Of a DNA stretch of 64,000 nt, positions 1 to 7,757 are shown piece after piece. This DNA comes from Hydrogenophaga sp. PBL-H3. Its GTDB lineage: Bacteria > Pseudomonadota > Gammaproteobacteria > Burkholderiales > Burkholderiaceae_C. Made by a program: the position numbers and the translations under genes. Below the pieces are notes generated by a model. That model did no database searches. It was not told the origin of the DNA and worked only from the letters and a program-made list of their open reading frames with translations. Numbering within the stretch: position 1 is the first letter of the stretch; each line of letters begins with the position of its first letter. The stretch is from positions 310,001 to 374,000 of the forward strand of contig NZ_CP044972.1 of assembly GCF_010104355.1 (NCBI RefSeq), written 5' to 3'.

Positions 1-509
1 AAATTCCGCTCATCGCCGCCGGCGGCGTCAGTTGCCGCGACGACATCCTGCGCCTGCAGGCCCTGGGTGCCAGCGCGGTGCAGCTCGGCACGGCCTTCGC
101 CGTCACGCGCGAATGCGACGCCGACCCGGCCTTCAAGCGCGTGCTGGCCGAGGCCCGACCTGAGGACCTGGTGGAGTTCGTCAGCGTGGCCGGCCTGCCC
201 GCGCGCGCCGTGCGCACTCCCTGGCTGGACAAATACCTGCGCCTGGAGCCGCGACTGAAGGCGGTTGCGCATGTGAAGAAAAAGTGCAACATGGCGTTCG
301 ACTGCCTGGCCCATTGCGGCCTGCGCGAAGGCAAGGGCGAGATGGGGCAGTTCTGCATCGACCAGCAGCTCGGTCACGCGCTCGACGGCGACGCGCAGAA
401 GGGCCTGTTTTTCCGGGGTGCGGGTGTGCTGCCGTTTGGCCAGCAGATCCGCCCGGTGCAGGACCTCATGCGCTGGCTGCTGGGCGGTGTCCATCCTGCG
501 TCGGCTTAA
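1..509 (+). CDS. Nitronate monooxygenase (NMO / 2-nitropropane dioxygenase family), 3' part
   Basis: The window begins inside this gene: the frame enters at base 3 and stops with TAA at 507-509, so only the last 168 residues are visible. They hold the glycine-rich flavin-phosphate region (IPLIAAGGV, then ALGASAVQLGTAF) and the family's C-terminal signature FFRGAGVLPFGQQIR. Members are FMN enzymes of TIM-barrel fold that oxidise alkyl nitronates, such as propionate 3-nitronate, to a carbonyl compound and nitrite. The gene ends 17 bases before the chosen start of the class II ribonucleotide reductase, and its stop overlaps an alternative reductase start by one base, so the two are probably co-transcribed. 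The substrate cannot be told from this fragment. Confidence 0.85.
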   Translation, partial: IPLIAAGGVSCRDDILRLQALGASAVQLGTAFAVTRECDADPAFKRVLAEARPEDLVEFVSVAGLPARAVRTPWLDKYLRLEPRLKAVAHVKKKCNMAFDCLAHCGLREGKGEMGQFCIDQQLGHALDGDAQKGLFFRGAGVLPFGQQIRPVQDLMRWLLGGVHPASA

Positions 510-526
510 TGAAAGAACATCCGACC

Positions 527-3500
527 ATGAAACGCGACGCATTGAAATCCGCCAGCACCATCGGCCAGCAACCCATCACCCTGGACGTGCTGAAGGAGAA
601 ATACCTCAAGGACGGTGAGACCAGCGAGCAGGACATCTACCGCCGCGTGGCGCGCGCCCTGGCCTCGGTGGAAGCCGAGGCCGACCGCGCGCTGTGGGAA
701 CAGCGCTTCTTCGACAACCTGCAGGCCGGCGCCATCGGGGCCGGTCGCATCATGAGCGCGGCCGGCACCACCATCCAGGCCACGCTGATCAACTGCTTCG
801 TGCAGCCCGTGGGCGACTGCATCCAGGGCGTGGACGACGGCGGTTACCCCGGCATCTACGAAGCCCTGCGCGAGGCGGCTGAGACCATGCGGCGCGGCGG
901 CGGTGTGGGCTACGACTTCTCGCGCATCCGCCCGCGCGGCGCCGAGGTCAAGGCCACCGCCTCGCTGGCCTCGGGTCCGTGCAGCTACATCAATGTGTTC
1001 GACCAGTCGTGCGCCACGGTGGAGAGCGCGGGCGCGCGGCGCGGTGCGCAGATGGGCGTGCTGCGCATCGACCACCCCGACGTGCTCGAGTTCATCACCG
1101 CCAAGCGAACGCCGGGGCGCTGGAACAACTTCAACGTGTCGGTGGGCGTGAGCGACGCCTTCATGCGCGCCCTGGCCGACGGCCAGCCCTGGGAACTGGT
1201 GCACCGCGCCCGCCCCGGCGCGGCCCTGATGGCCCAGGGCGCCCACCAGCGCGCCGACGGTCTGTGGGTCTACCGCAGCCAGCCCGCGCGCGAACTGTGG
1301 GACACGGTGATGCGCTCCACCTACGACTTCGCCGAACCCGGCATCCTGTTCCTCGACCACATCCAGCAGGACAACAACCTGCGCTACTGCGAGTCGATCG
1401 AGGCGACCAACCCCTGTGTGACGGCCGACACCCGGCTGGCGACACAACACGGGCTGGTGCGGATCGGTGACCTCTACAACAGCGGACTGCTCCTGGAGAC
1501 CACGGTGGACCGCCGGGCTCTGGGCGGCGAGGGGCGTGGTGTCGACATCCGTTCCGCCAAGCCCGCGTTCATGACCGCCCGCCTGACCGATGTGTTCCAG
1601 GTCACCACCGAAGACGGCCATGAGATCAAGGCCACGGCCTGGCACGAGTTCTACACGTCGCGCGGCAAGATCAGGCTGTCGGACTTGAAGGTAGGCGACG
1701 AGTTGTGGGTGCAGTCCGGCAAGGGCCAGTTTGGTCAACAAGGCAGCGAGGAGCTGGGCATGCTGCTCGGCCTGATCACGGGCGATGGCCATTTCACCCA
1801 CCGAGGGAAAGGGCGGGAGGTGGTGTGCATCAACCTCTGGAACCAGGAGCGTGAACTCGCGGAGCGGGTGACCACCACGGTCAACGCCATGATCGCCGGC
1901 CTGTCGCGAACACAGCGGACCTATTGCGTCGCGCCGGTGGCGGTGGTCGAGCGCAACCACGTCTTCATTCGCTCCGTGCTGCTGGCGCGTGCCCTGGAAG
2001 CGCTTGGTTTCACGCGCGACACCAAACTCCGGGTGCCCGAGGTGGTGTGGCAAGGCAGTGAGGCGTGCGTCAAGGCCTATCTGCGCGCACTGTTTCAAAC
2101 CGATGGCACGGTCAACGTCTCCAGCGCCAGCGAGAGTTGTTCCATCCGTTTGAGCTCCAGCTACCCACAGCTGCTGAAAGATGTGCAGGTGCTGCTGGCC
2201 AACTTCGGTGTGTTCAGCCGTGTGCGACTGCGCCGGGAGGCGACCGTGAAGGCCATGCCCGATGGAAAGGGGGGGCAGGCCGACTACGCCTGCAAGTCTC
2301 AATACGAAATCATCATTGATGGTGAGTCCCGCGAGCAGTTCATGAGCGAGGTCGGTTTCCTGCTCGACTACAAAACAGCCCGCTACCGCGCGTGGGTGGC
2401 CGACAAGGTCTTGCGCAAAACCCAGCGCTTCGCCAGCCGGATTGCAGCCATCGTGCCCGCCGGTCAGGAAGCGGTGTTCGACACCACCCAGGCCGATCAC
2501 AACACCGTGATCTTCAATGGCCTGGTGACAGGGCAATGCGGCGAGCAGCCCTTGCCACCCTACGGCTGCTGCGACCTCGGGCCGGTGATCCTGCCGCGCT
2601 TCGTGCGCCACCCCTTCGGCTTCGGCGGCCTGCCCACCTTCGACTTCGAGGCCTTCGAGCGGGTCGTGGCCCTGCAGGTGCGAGCACTGGACAACGTGCT
2701 CGATGTCACCTTCTGGCCGCTGCCGCAGCAGCGCGAGGAGTCCGCGGCCAAGCGGCGCATCGGCGTGGGTTTCACCGGCATGGGCAATGCGCTTGCCATG
2801 CTGTGCGTGCGCTACGACCGCGCCGAGGGGCGCGCCCTGGCCGCGCAAATCGCCGAGCGCATGCGCGACGCGGCCTACACGGCCTCGGTGGCGCTGGCGA
2901 AAGAGAAGGGCGCGTTCCCCAAGTTCGACGCCGACGGGTACCTGGCCGAGGGCACCTTCGCCAGCCGCCTGCCCGAGGCGCTGCGCGCGGCGATCCGCAC
3001 GCACGGCATCCGCAACAGCCACCTGCTGTCCATCGCACCCACCGGCACGGTGAGCCTGGCCTTTGCCGACAACGCGTCCAACGGCATCGAGCCGCCGTTT
3101 TCCTGGATGTACCGGCGCAAGAAACGCGAGGCCGACGGCAGCACCACCGACTACGCGGTGGAAGACCACGCCTGGCGGCTCTACCGCGAACTCGGTGGCG
3201 ACACGGCGCAGCTGCCCGAGTACTTTGTGAACGCGCTGGCGATGCCGGCGACCGACCACCTGGCCATGATGGAGGCGGTGCAACCCTTCGTGGACACCGC
3301 CATTTCCAAGACGGTGAACGTGCCGGCCGATTACCCGTACGACGACTTCAAGGGCCTGTACCAGCAGGCCTGGCGCGCCCAGCTCAAGGGCCTGGCGACC
3401 TACCGGCCCAACGCCATCCTGGGCTCGGTGCTCGACACCGGACCCACGCCGGAGACCACGGCCAGCGTGGCCACGGTGGACCCCATGCGCACGGTGATCG

Positions 3501-4060
3501 AGAGCCGGCCACCGGGCGCGCTCTCGGCCGTGGCCGACAAGATCGAGTACTGGACGCAGGAGGGCCACCAGACCCTGTATCTGCTGGTGTCGTTCCTGCC
3601 CGTGCCCACGGCCGACGGCTCGGGCACGGTCGAGCGCGCGATCGAGTTCTTCATGCCGGTGGGGCAGAGCGGTGAGTCGCAGCAGTGGGTGTCGTCCAGC
3701 ATGCGGCTGCTCTCGCTGGCCGCGCGCGGGGGTTTCCTGGAGCGCGCCTTGCGCGACATGCGCAAGGTGGTCTGGGACCGTGGCCCGGTGCGCATGGGCA
3801 CGCACCAGAAGGCCGACGGCACCCATGTGCCGATGTGGCACGACTCGGTGGTGGCGGCCATTGCGTACGCGGTGCAGACGCTGATCGCGCAGCGCGCCGG
3901 GGTCACGCCCGCGGGCTTGCCGCCAGCGCCGGTGGTGGTGGCCGCCACGCCGGGCCTCATGCCGGGCAAGAAGTGCGGCGAATGCGGCGCGCACGCGGTG
4001 ATCCGCAAGGACGGCTGTGACTACTGCACGCAGTGCGGTCACCTCGGAGCGTGTGGATGA
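527..4060 (+). CDS. nrdJ: Adenosylcobalamin-dependent (class II) ribonucleotide reductase, intein-containing
   Basis: Makes deoxyribonucleotides without oxygen, using coenzyme B12 for radical generation. The 1177-residue precursor has an N-extein of about 296 residues (MRRGGGVGYDFSRIRP), a 374-residue intein (297-670) and a C-extein carrying CGEQPLPPYGCC, a GVGFTGMGNAL segment, a TSCPD-type region and a Cys-rich tail (KKCGECG...CDYCTQCG) that probably re-reduces the active site. After splicing about 803 residues remain. In this enzyme class the NPCGE motif carries the thiyl-radical Cys and the catalytic Glu; the intein lies between NP and CGE, so unspliced protein should be inactive. Start 527 has GAAAG upstream; ATG 509 overlaps the previous stop (TAATG) and is a real alternative. 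The nnrS start overlaps this stop. Confidence 0.95.
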   Translation: MKRDALKSASTIGQQPITLDVLKEKYLKDGETSEQDIYRRVARALASVEAEADRALWEQRFFDNLQAGAIGAGRIMSAAGTTIQATLINCFVQPVGDCIQGVDDGGYPGIYEALREAAETMRRGGGVGYDFSRIRPRGAEVKATASLASGPCSYINVFDQSCATVESAGARRGAQMGVLRIDHPDVLEFITAKRTPGRWNNFNVSVGVSDAFMRALADGQPWELVHRARPGAALMAQGAHQRADGLWVYRSQPARELWDTVMRSTYDFAEPGILFLDHIQQDNNLRYCESIEATNPCVTADTRLATQHGLVRIGDLYNSGLLLETTVDRRALGGEGRGVDIRSAKPAFMTARLTDVFQVTTEDGHEIKATAWHEFYTSRGKIRLSDLKVGDELWVQSGKGQFGQQGSEELGMLLGLITGDGHFTHRGKGREVVCINLWNQERELAERVTTTVNAMIAGLSRTQRTYCVAPVAVVERNHVFIRSVLLARALEALGFTRDTKLRVPEVVWQGSEACVKAYLRALFQTDGTVNVSSASESCSIRLSSSYPQLLKDVQVLLANFGVFSRVRLRREATVKAMPDGKGGQADYACKSQYEIIIDGESREQFMSEVGFLLDYKTARYRAWVADKVLRKTQRFASRIAAIVPAGQEAVFDTTQADHNTVIFNGLVTGQCGEQPLPPYGCCDLGPVILPRFVRHPFGFGGLPTFDFEAFERVVALQVRALDNVLDVTFWPLPQQREESAAKRRIGVGFTGMGNALAMLCVRYDRAEGRALAAQIAERMRDAAYTASVALAKEKGAFPKFDADGYLAEGTFASRLPEALRAAIRTHGIRNSHLLSIAPTGTVSLAFADNASNGIEPPFSWMYRRKKREADGSTTDYAVEDHAWRLYRELGGDTAQLPEYFVNALAMPATDHLAMMEAVQPFVDTAISKTVNVPADYPYDDFKGLYQQAWRAQLKGLATYRPNAILGSVLDTGPTPETTASVATVDPMRTVIESRPPGALSAVADKIEYWTQEGHQTLYLLVSFLPVPTADGSGTVERAIEFFMPVGQSGESQQWVSSSMRLLSLAARGGFLERALRDMRKVVWDRGPVRMGTHQKADGTHVPMWHDSVVAAIAYAVQTLIAQRAGVTPAGLPPAPVVVAATPGLMPGKKCGECGAHAVIRKDGCDYCTQCGHLGACG
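1415..2536 (+). mobile_element. Intein with LAGLIDADG homing endonuclease, inserted in nrdJ
   Basis: An in-frame 374-residue insert. It starts with Cys1 (CVTADTRLATQHG, splicing block A), has a block B-like TAWHEF motif with the conserved Thr and His, two LAGLIDADG-type motifs (LGMLLGLITGDG near precursor residues 410-421 and YLRALFQTDG near 519-528), then block F (VFDTTQADHNTVIF) and block G (NGLVTGQ) followed by Cys+1 of the host. Removing it restores the contiguous family motif NPCGEQPLPPYGCC. The last residue is Gln rather than the usual Asn and the penultimate residue is Gly rather than His. Both endonuclease motifs keep an acidic residue, so it may still be an active homing element. Boundaries are inferred from the host motif. 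Confidence 0.92.
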
Positions 4061-5355
4061 GCACTGTGGCGCGCACGCAGGGCTTGTCGCCGCGCGGGGG
4101 CGAACCGCCCGCTCGGCGCCCCTGGCGCGTGCGCCACCTGCTGCTCGCGCCGCACCGCCTGGGCTTTGCGCTGGCCATGCTGCTGTTGCTGGCCTCGGGC
4201 CTGTGGTGGGCGCTGGTGCAGGTGGACCGCGCCAGCGGCCTGATCGGCCTGCGCTACGCGTTCTCGCCCACGCTGGGCCACGCTGCGGTCATGACCTTCG
4301 GCTTCATTCCGCTGTTCTTCTCGGGCTTCCTGTTCACCGCCGGGCCCAAGTGGCTGGGCGTGGCCCCGCCGGTCGCGCGCGCGCTGCTGGCGCCGCTGCT
4401 GCTGCAGGCGCTGGGCTGGCTGCTCTGGCTCACCGGCGTGCACACGCACGTATCGCTGGCGCTGGCCGGCGCGGGTGCGGCCTGCCTCGGCCTGGGCGCA
4501 GTGGTGCTGCGGTTCTGGTCGCTGGTGCGGCGCAGCACCGAGCCCGACCGCGTGCACGCCCGCACCGTGGGCGTGGCCGGTCTGGTCGGCGTGGCCAGCC
4601 TGGCGCTGATGACCGTGGCGCTGGCGGCCGGCGAGATCGACTTGGCCGGCGCGGCGGTGCGCACCGCGCTCTGGGGCTTCGTGGTGGTGACCTACGTGGC
4701 GGTGGCGCACCGCATGATTCCATTCTTCACCTCCAGCGCCGTGCCCATGGTGGGCGCGTGGCGGCCGTTCTGGGGGCTGTGGGCGCTGCTGCTGGCGGTG
4801 GCCGTGGAGGTGCTGGCGGTGTGGCTGCCCGGGCTGCTGTCCGGGCCGCTCGCGCGCGCCTGGATGCTGGCGCGCGGCCTGCTGGAGCTGGGCGCCGGCG
4901 GCGTCATCCTGTGGCTGGCGGTGGTGTGGGGCCTGGTGCAGAGCCTGAAGATCCGCCTGCTGGCCATGTTGCACCTGGGCTTCCTGTGGCTGGGCCTGTC
5001 CTTCGTGCTGGCGGGCGTGTCGCAGCTGGCTGGCTGGGGCCTGGGCACGCCGGTGCTCGGTCTGGCGCCCCTGCATGCGCTCAGCATGGGTTGCCTGGGC
5101 TCGCTCATGCTGGCCATGGTCACGCGCGTGTCGTGCGGCCACAGCGGTCGCGCGCTGGTGGCCGACACACTCGTGTGGACGCTGTTCTGGCTGCTGCAGC
5201 TGGCTGTGCTGCTGCGCATCGCCGCCGCGCTGTGGCCCTCCCCGGTCTGGCTGCTCGTGCTGGCCGCCCTGTTGTGGGCCGGCGTCATGGGCGTGTGGGC
5301 CCTTCGCCTCTCGGGCTGGTACGGCCGCGTGCGCGCCGACGGCCGGCCGGGCTGA
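4057..5355 (+). CDS. nnrS: NnrS family membrane protein (nitric oxide response)
   Basis: A 432-residue integral membrane protein with about a dozen hydrophobic segments, the first near residues 38-55. It matches NnrS proteins, haem- and copper-containing membrane proteins that protect cells from nitric oxide stress and are often found beside denitrification genes. Histidines occur in family-typical places: LGHAAVMTFGF near residue 73 and HRMIPFF near 219. The ATG overlaps the nrdJ stop (ATGA) with GGAG at 4046-4049, so translation is coupled to the reductase. The context with nitronate monooxygenase, a nitroreductase and hemerythrin supports a nitrogen-oxide role. Direct function of NnrS is only partly understood. 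Confidence 0.88.
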   Translation: MSTVARTQGLSPRGGEPPARRPWRVRHLLLAPHRLGFALAMLLLLASGLWWALVQVDRASGLIGLRYAFSPTLGHAAVMTFGFIPLFFSGFLFTAGPKWLGVAPPVARALLAPLLLQALGWLLWLTGVHTHVSLALAGAGAACLGLGAVVLRFWSLVRRSTEPDRVHARTVGVAGLVGVASLALMTVALAAGEIDLAGAAVRTALWGFVVVTYVAVAHRMIPFFTSSAVPMVGAWRPFWGLWALLLAVAVEVLAVWLPGLLSGPLARAWMLARGLLELGAGGVILWLAVVWGLVQSLKIRLLAMLHLGFLWLGLSFVLAGVSQLAGWGLGTPVLGLAPLHALSMGCLGSLMLAMVTRVSCGHSGRALVADTLVWTLFWLLQLAVLLRIAAALWPSPVWLLVLAALLWAGVMGVWALRLSGWYGRVRADGRPG

Positions 5356-5370
5356 CCTGGAGATCAACAC

Positions 5371-6033
5371 ATGCTGAACCTGGACACCCCGTTTTCACGC
5401 ACCGAGGCCACCGAGGCCACCGAGGCCGCCGGGCCCGAATGGGCGCAGGTGGCGGCCGACCTGATCCACGCGCGCCAGACCGTGCTGCCCAAGCGCCTGC
5501 TGGCACCCGGCCCGGATGCGGACCAGCTGCAGACCTTGCTGGGTGCGGCCGCCGCCGCGCCCGACCACGGGCAGTTGCTGCCCTGGCGCTTCGTGATCGT
5601 GCCCCGCACCGAACGCGGCTCGCTGGCCGAGGTGTTTGCCCAGGCCCTGCGCGAGCGCGACGCCACTGCCACGCCCGAGCAACTGGACCAGGCGCGCGAG
5701 AAGGCGCACCGTGCGCCCTTGCTGCTGCTGGTGGTGGTCGACGGGCAGTGCGGCGACCCGTCGGTGGACCTGGCCGAGCGCATCCTGTCGGCCGGCTGCG
5801 CTGTGCAGAACATGCTGCTCATGGCCACCGCCATGGGGTTCGGGTCGGCGCTCACCAGCGGCAAGGCGCTCGGCTCCACCGCCTTGCGCCAGCGCTTTGG
5901 CCTGCACGCGGGTGAACACGCCCTGTGCTTCCTGAGCGTGGGCACGGTGGCGGCGCGCCGGCCCGCGCGCGTGCGCCCCACCGTGGCCGACTATTGCAGC
6001 ACGCTCGGCCCTGCGCCAGCGAAGACCGCTTGA
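5371..6033 (+). CDS. Nitroreductase family flavoprotein
   Basis: 220 residues with the nitroreductase fold: AAAAPDHGQLLPWRF near residue 50 (FMN and substrate edge) and AVQNMLLMATAMGFGSALTSG near 143-163. Family members are FMN-dependent NAD(P)H oxidoreductases; this one resembles the YdjA-like branch more than the classical NfsB group. The substrate is unknown. It follows nnrS by 15 bases with a weak GGAG-like site (CTGGAGATC), so it belongs to the same transcription unit. A short repeated Thr-Glu-Ala stretch near the N-terminus (TEATEATEA) comes from a GAGGCCACC triplication and is probably unstructured. Confidence 0.85.
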   Translation: MLNLDTPFSRTEATEATEAAGPEWAQVAADLIHARQTVLPKRLLAPGPDADQLQTLLGAAAAAPDHGQLLPWRFVIVPRTERGSLAEVFAQALRERDATATPEQLDQAREKAHRAPLLLLVVVDGQCGDPSVDLAERILSAGCAVQNMLLMATAMGFGSALTSGKALGSTALRQRFGLHAGEHALCFLSVGTVAARRPARVRPTVADYCSTLGPAPAKTA

Positions 6034-6046
6034 TATTGGAGAACCC

Positions 6047-6451
6047 ATGAACATTCAGACCTTTGACGATCTGCTGAGCGCCGCGCGCAGCCAGCCCCTG
6101 CCGCAGCGCCTGCTGTTCGTGTTTGCCGGCATCGAGTTGCCCGACGATGCCACGCCCGCCCAGCGGCTCGAATTCGAGCGCGGCGAGGGGGGCGCGCTGG
6201 TGCCGCAGATGTGTGTGGACAAGGGGCTGGACGAACTGGAATCGTTCGACCAGCTGGTGCGCGAGGCCGAGGCCTTTGGCCAGCCCTGGGGCATGGTGTT
6301 TGCCGCCGCACTGGCGGGCACACCGGGCCGCCAGCCCGACAGCGCCGAGGCCGAGCAGCCGCTGCAGGACATGGTGGAGGCGATCCGCCAGGGCCAGTTG
6401 CAGGCCTTCATACCGTTCAACCTGCAAGGGCAGGCCGTGGCCCTGGGCTGA
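6047..6451 (+). CDS. Small conserved protein of unknown function, in nrdJ-nnrS operon
   Basis: 134 residues, soluble, no signal peptide or membrane segment. Recognisable features are RLLFVFAGIELPDDATP near residues 23-39, LVPQMCVDKGLDEL with a single Cys, and WGMVFAAALAG near 85. Similar proteins next to class II reductases in related bacteria are sometimes labelled as a reductase alpha subunit, but the sequence is far too short and has none of the reductase motifs, so that label is not supported. It lies 13 bases after the nitroreductase and 1 base before the hemerythrin gene. Its place suggests an accessory role in the same stress or anaerobic programme; this is inference from context only. 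Confidence 0.7.
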   Translation: MNIQTFDDLLSAARSQPLPQRLLFVFAGIELPDDATPAQRLEFERGEGGALVPQMCVDKGLDELESFDQLVREAEAFGQPWGMVFAAALAGTPGRQPDSAEAEQPLQDMVEAIRQGQLQAFIPFNLQGQAVALG

Positions 6452-6452
6452 A

Positions 6453-7028
6453 ATGGTCACTGCGATCCCGCTCACATCCATCACGCTGCCCGGGCACCGC
6501 GCGCCCGCCGCGGGTTTCGAGGCGCCGTTCGAGATGCTGGGCGCCTGCCACGAGCGCGTGGAGCGCATGCTGGGTTTGCTGGTCAAGCTGCAGCAGCATG
6601 TTCTGGTGCGCGGCTGGGACGACAGCGTGGCCAGCGCCGCGCGCGACGTGATGCGCTATTTCGATCTGGCCGCGCCGCTGCACCACGAAGACGAGGAACG
6701 CCATGTGTTCCCGCCGCTGCTGGCCAGCGACGACGCGGCGCTGCGCCAGGTGGTGCTGGGTCTGCAGCAAGACCACCGCGACATGGCCACCGCGTGGGCG
6801 GCGGCGCGCGGTGTGCTGGCATTGGTGGTGCAGGCGCCGCCCGCGGGCTGGGCCCACTTCAGCCCGCAGGAGACGGCCACGCTCACCGCCTTTGCCCGTC
6901 TGTATGACCGCCACCTGCGCGAGGAAGATGGCCTTGTCTATCCGGCCGCGCAGGCCAGCCTGTCGCCCCAGGCCCTGCAGGCCATGAGCGCCGACATGAT
7001 GCGCCGGCGCGGGCTGGAGCCTGGCTGA
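6453..7028 (+). CDS. Hemerythrin HHE-domain protein
   Basis: 191 residues with a four-helix hemerythrin-like pattern of metal ligands: CHERVERM (near 32), HHEDEERHVFPPL (near 79), QDHRDM (near 108) and DRHLREEDGLVYP (near 155). Such proteins bind a di-iron centre and sense or scavenge oxygen or nitric oxide, or help iron-sulfur repair. ATG 6453 is chosen because it follows the previous stop (TGA 6449-6451) by a single base; longer in-frame starts would overlap the upstream gene heavily. It is the last gene of the plus-strand run and faces the fumarylpyruvate hydrolase gene, convergent across about 13 bases. Confidence 0.85.
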   Translation: MVTAIPLTSITLPGHRAPAAGFEAPFEMLGACHERVERMLGLLVKLQQHVLVRGWDDSVASAARDVMRYFDLAAPLHHEDEERHVFPPLLASDDAALRQVVLGLQQDHRDMATAWAAARGVLALVVQAPPAGWAHFSPQETATLTAFARLYDRHLREEDGLVYPAAQASLSPQALQAMSADMMRRRGLEPG

Positions 7029-7041
7029 AACGCCGGTGTCT

Positions 7042-7743
7042 TCAGGCCTTGGGGCCCACCGTCAGCGCAACCTCGCCCACGCCTTCCACCGAGCCGGTGA
7101 TGCGGTCACCCGGCAGCACCGCGCCCACGCCCTCGGGCGTGCCGGTGTAGATCAGATCGCCAGGTTGCAGGTGGTAGAAGAGCGAGAGGTCGGCAATGAT
7201 TTCGCGGATGTTCCAGATCAGCTTGTCCACGTCTGACTTCTGCTTCACCGCGCCGTTGACCGACAGCTCGATCGCGCCGCGCTCGATCACCACGCCCGGC
7301 ATGGGCACGATCTCGCTGCACACCGACGAATGCTCCACGTCCTTGCCCAGGTCCCAGGGGCGGCCTTTGTCGCGCGCCACCAGCTGCAGATCGCGCCGCG
7401 TCATGTCCAGGCCTGCCGCGTAGCCGTAAATGATCTCGTGCGCGTCGTCTGCCTTCACGCGAAAGCCGGGCTTGCCGATGGCCAGCACGAGTTCCATCTC
7501 GAAGTGGTAGTTGGCCGTCTCGCTCGGGTAGGGCGTGGTGGCGCCCGAGAGCGCCAGCGTCTGCGGCGCCTTGGTGAAGTAGAACGGCCGCTCGACCGAC
7601 TTGTCCACCGGCTTGCCCATTTCCACCGCGTGCGCGTGGTAGTTGCGGCCGACGAAGAATAGGCGGTTGACGGGGAAGTGCTCGGTCTTGCCGCGCACGG
7701 GCACGGACGCGACGGGGGGCGGAGGGAAGAGGTAGGTGGTCAT
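7042..7743 (-). CDS. Fumarylacetoacetate hydrolase family protein, probable fumarylpyruvate hydrolase
   Basis: 233 residues, the usual size of the short bacterial FAH-fold hydrolases. Divalent-metal ligands of the family are visible in FEMELVLAIGKPG (near 86) and GLDMTRRDLQ; GTPEGVGAVLPGD lies near 200. As third gene of a 3-hydroxybenzoate hydroxylase / gentisate dioxygenase operon it most likely cleaves fumarylpyruvate to fumarate and pyruvate, the last step of the gentisate pathway. It starts at ATG 7743, 14 bases after the dioxygenase stop. The specific substrate rests on context; other FAH-fold hydrolases look alike. Confidence 0.85.
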   Translation of the reverse strand: MTTYLFPPPPVASVPVRGKTEHFPVNRLFFVGRNYHAHAVEMGKPVDKSVERPFYFTKAPQTLALSGATTPYPSETANYHFEMELVLAIGKPGFRVKADDAHEIIYGYAAGLDMTRRDLQLVARDKGRPWDLGKDVEHSSVCSEIVPMPGVVIERGAIELSVNGAVKQKSDVDKLIWNIREIIADLSLFYHLQPGDLIYTGTPEGVGAVLPGDRITGSVEGVGEVALTVGPKA

Positions 7744-7757
7744 GGTGTGGAGCCGGT

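Noticed and set aside
506-4042. A very long open frame on the strand opposite nrdJ
   Set aside because: It has Arg/His/Gly-rich composition typical of antisense frames in GC-rich DNA, no recognisable domain, and lies fully under a clear enzyme gene with an intein.
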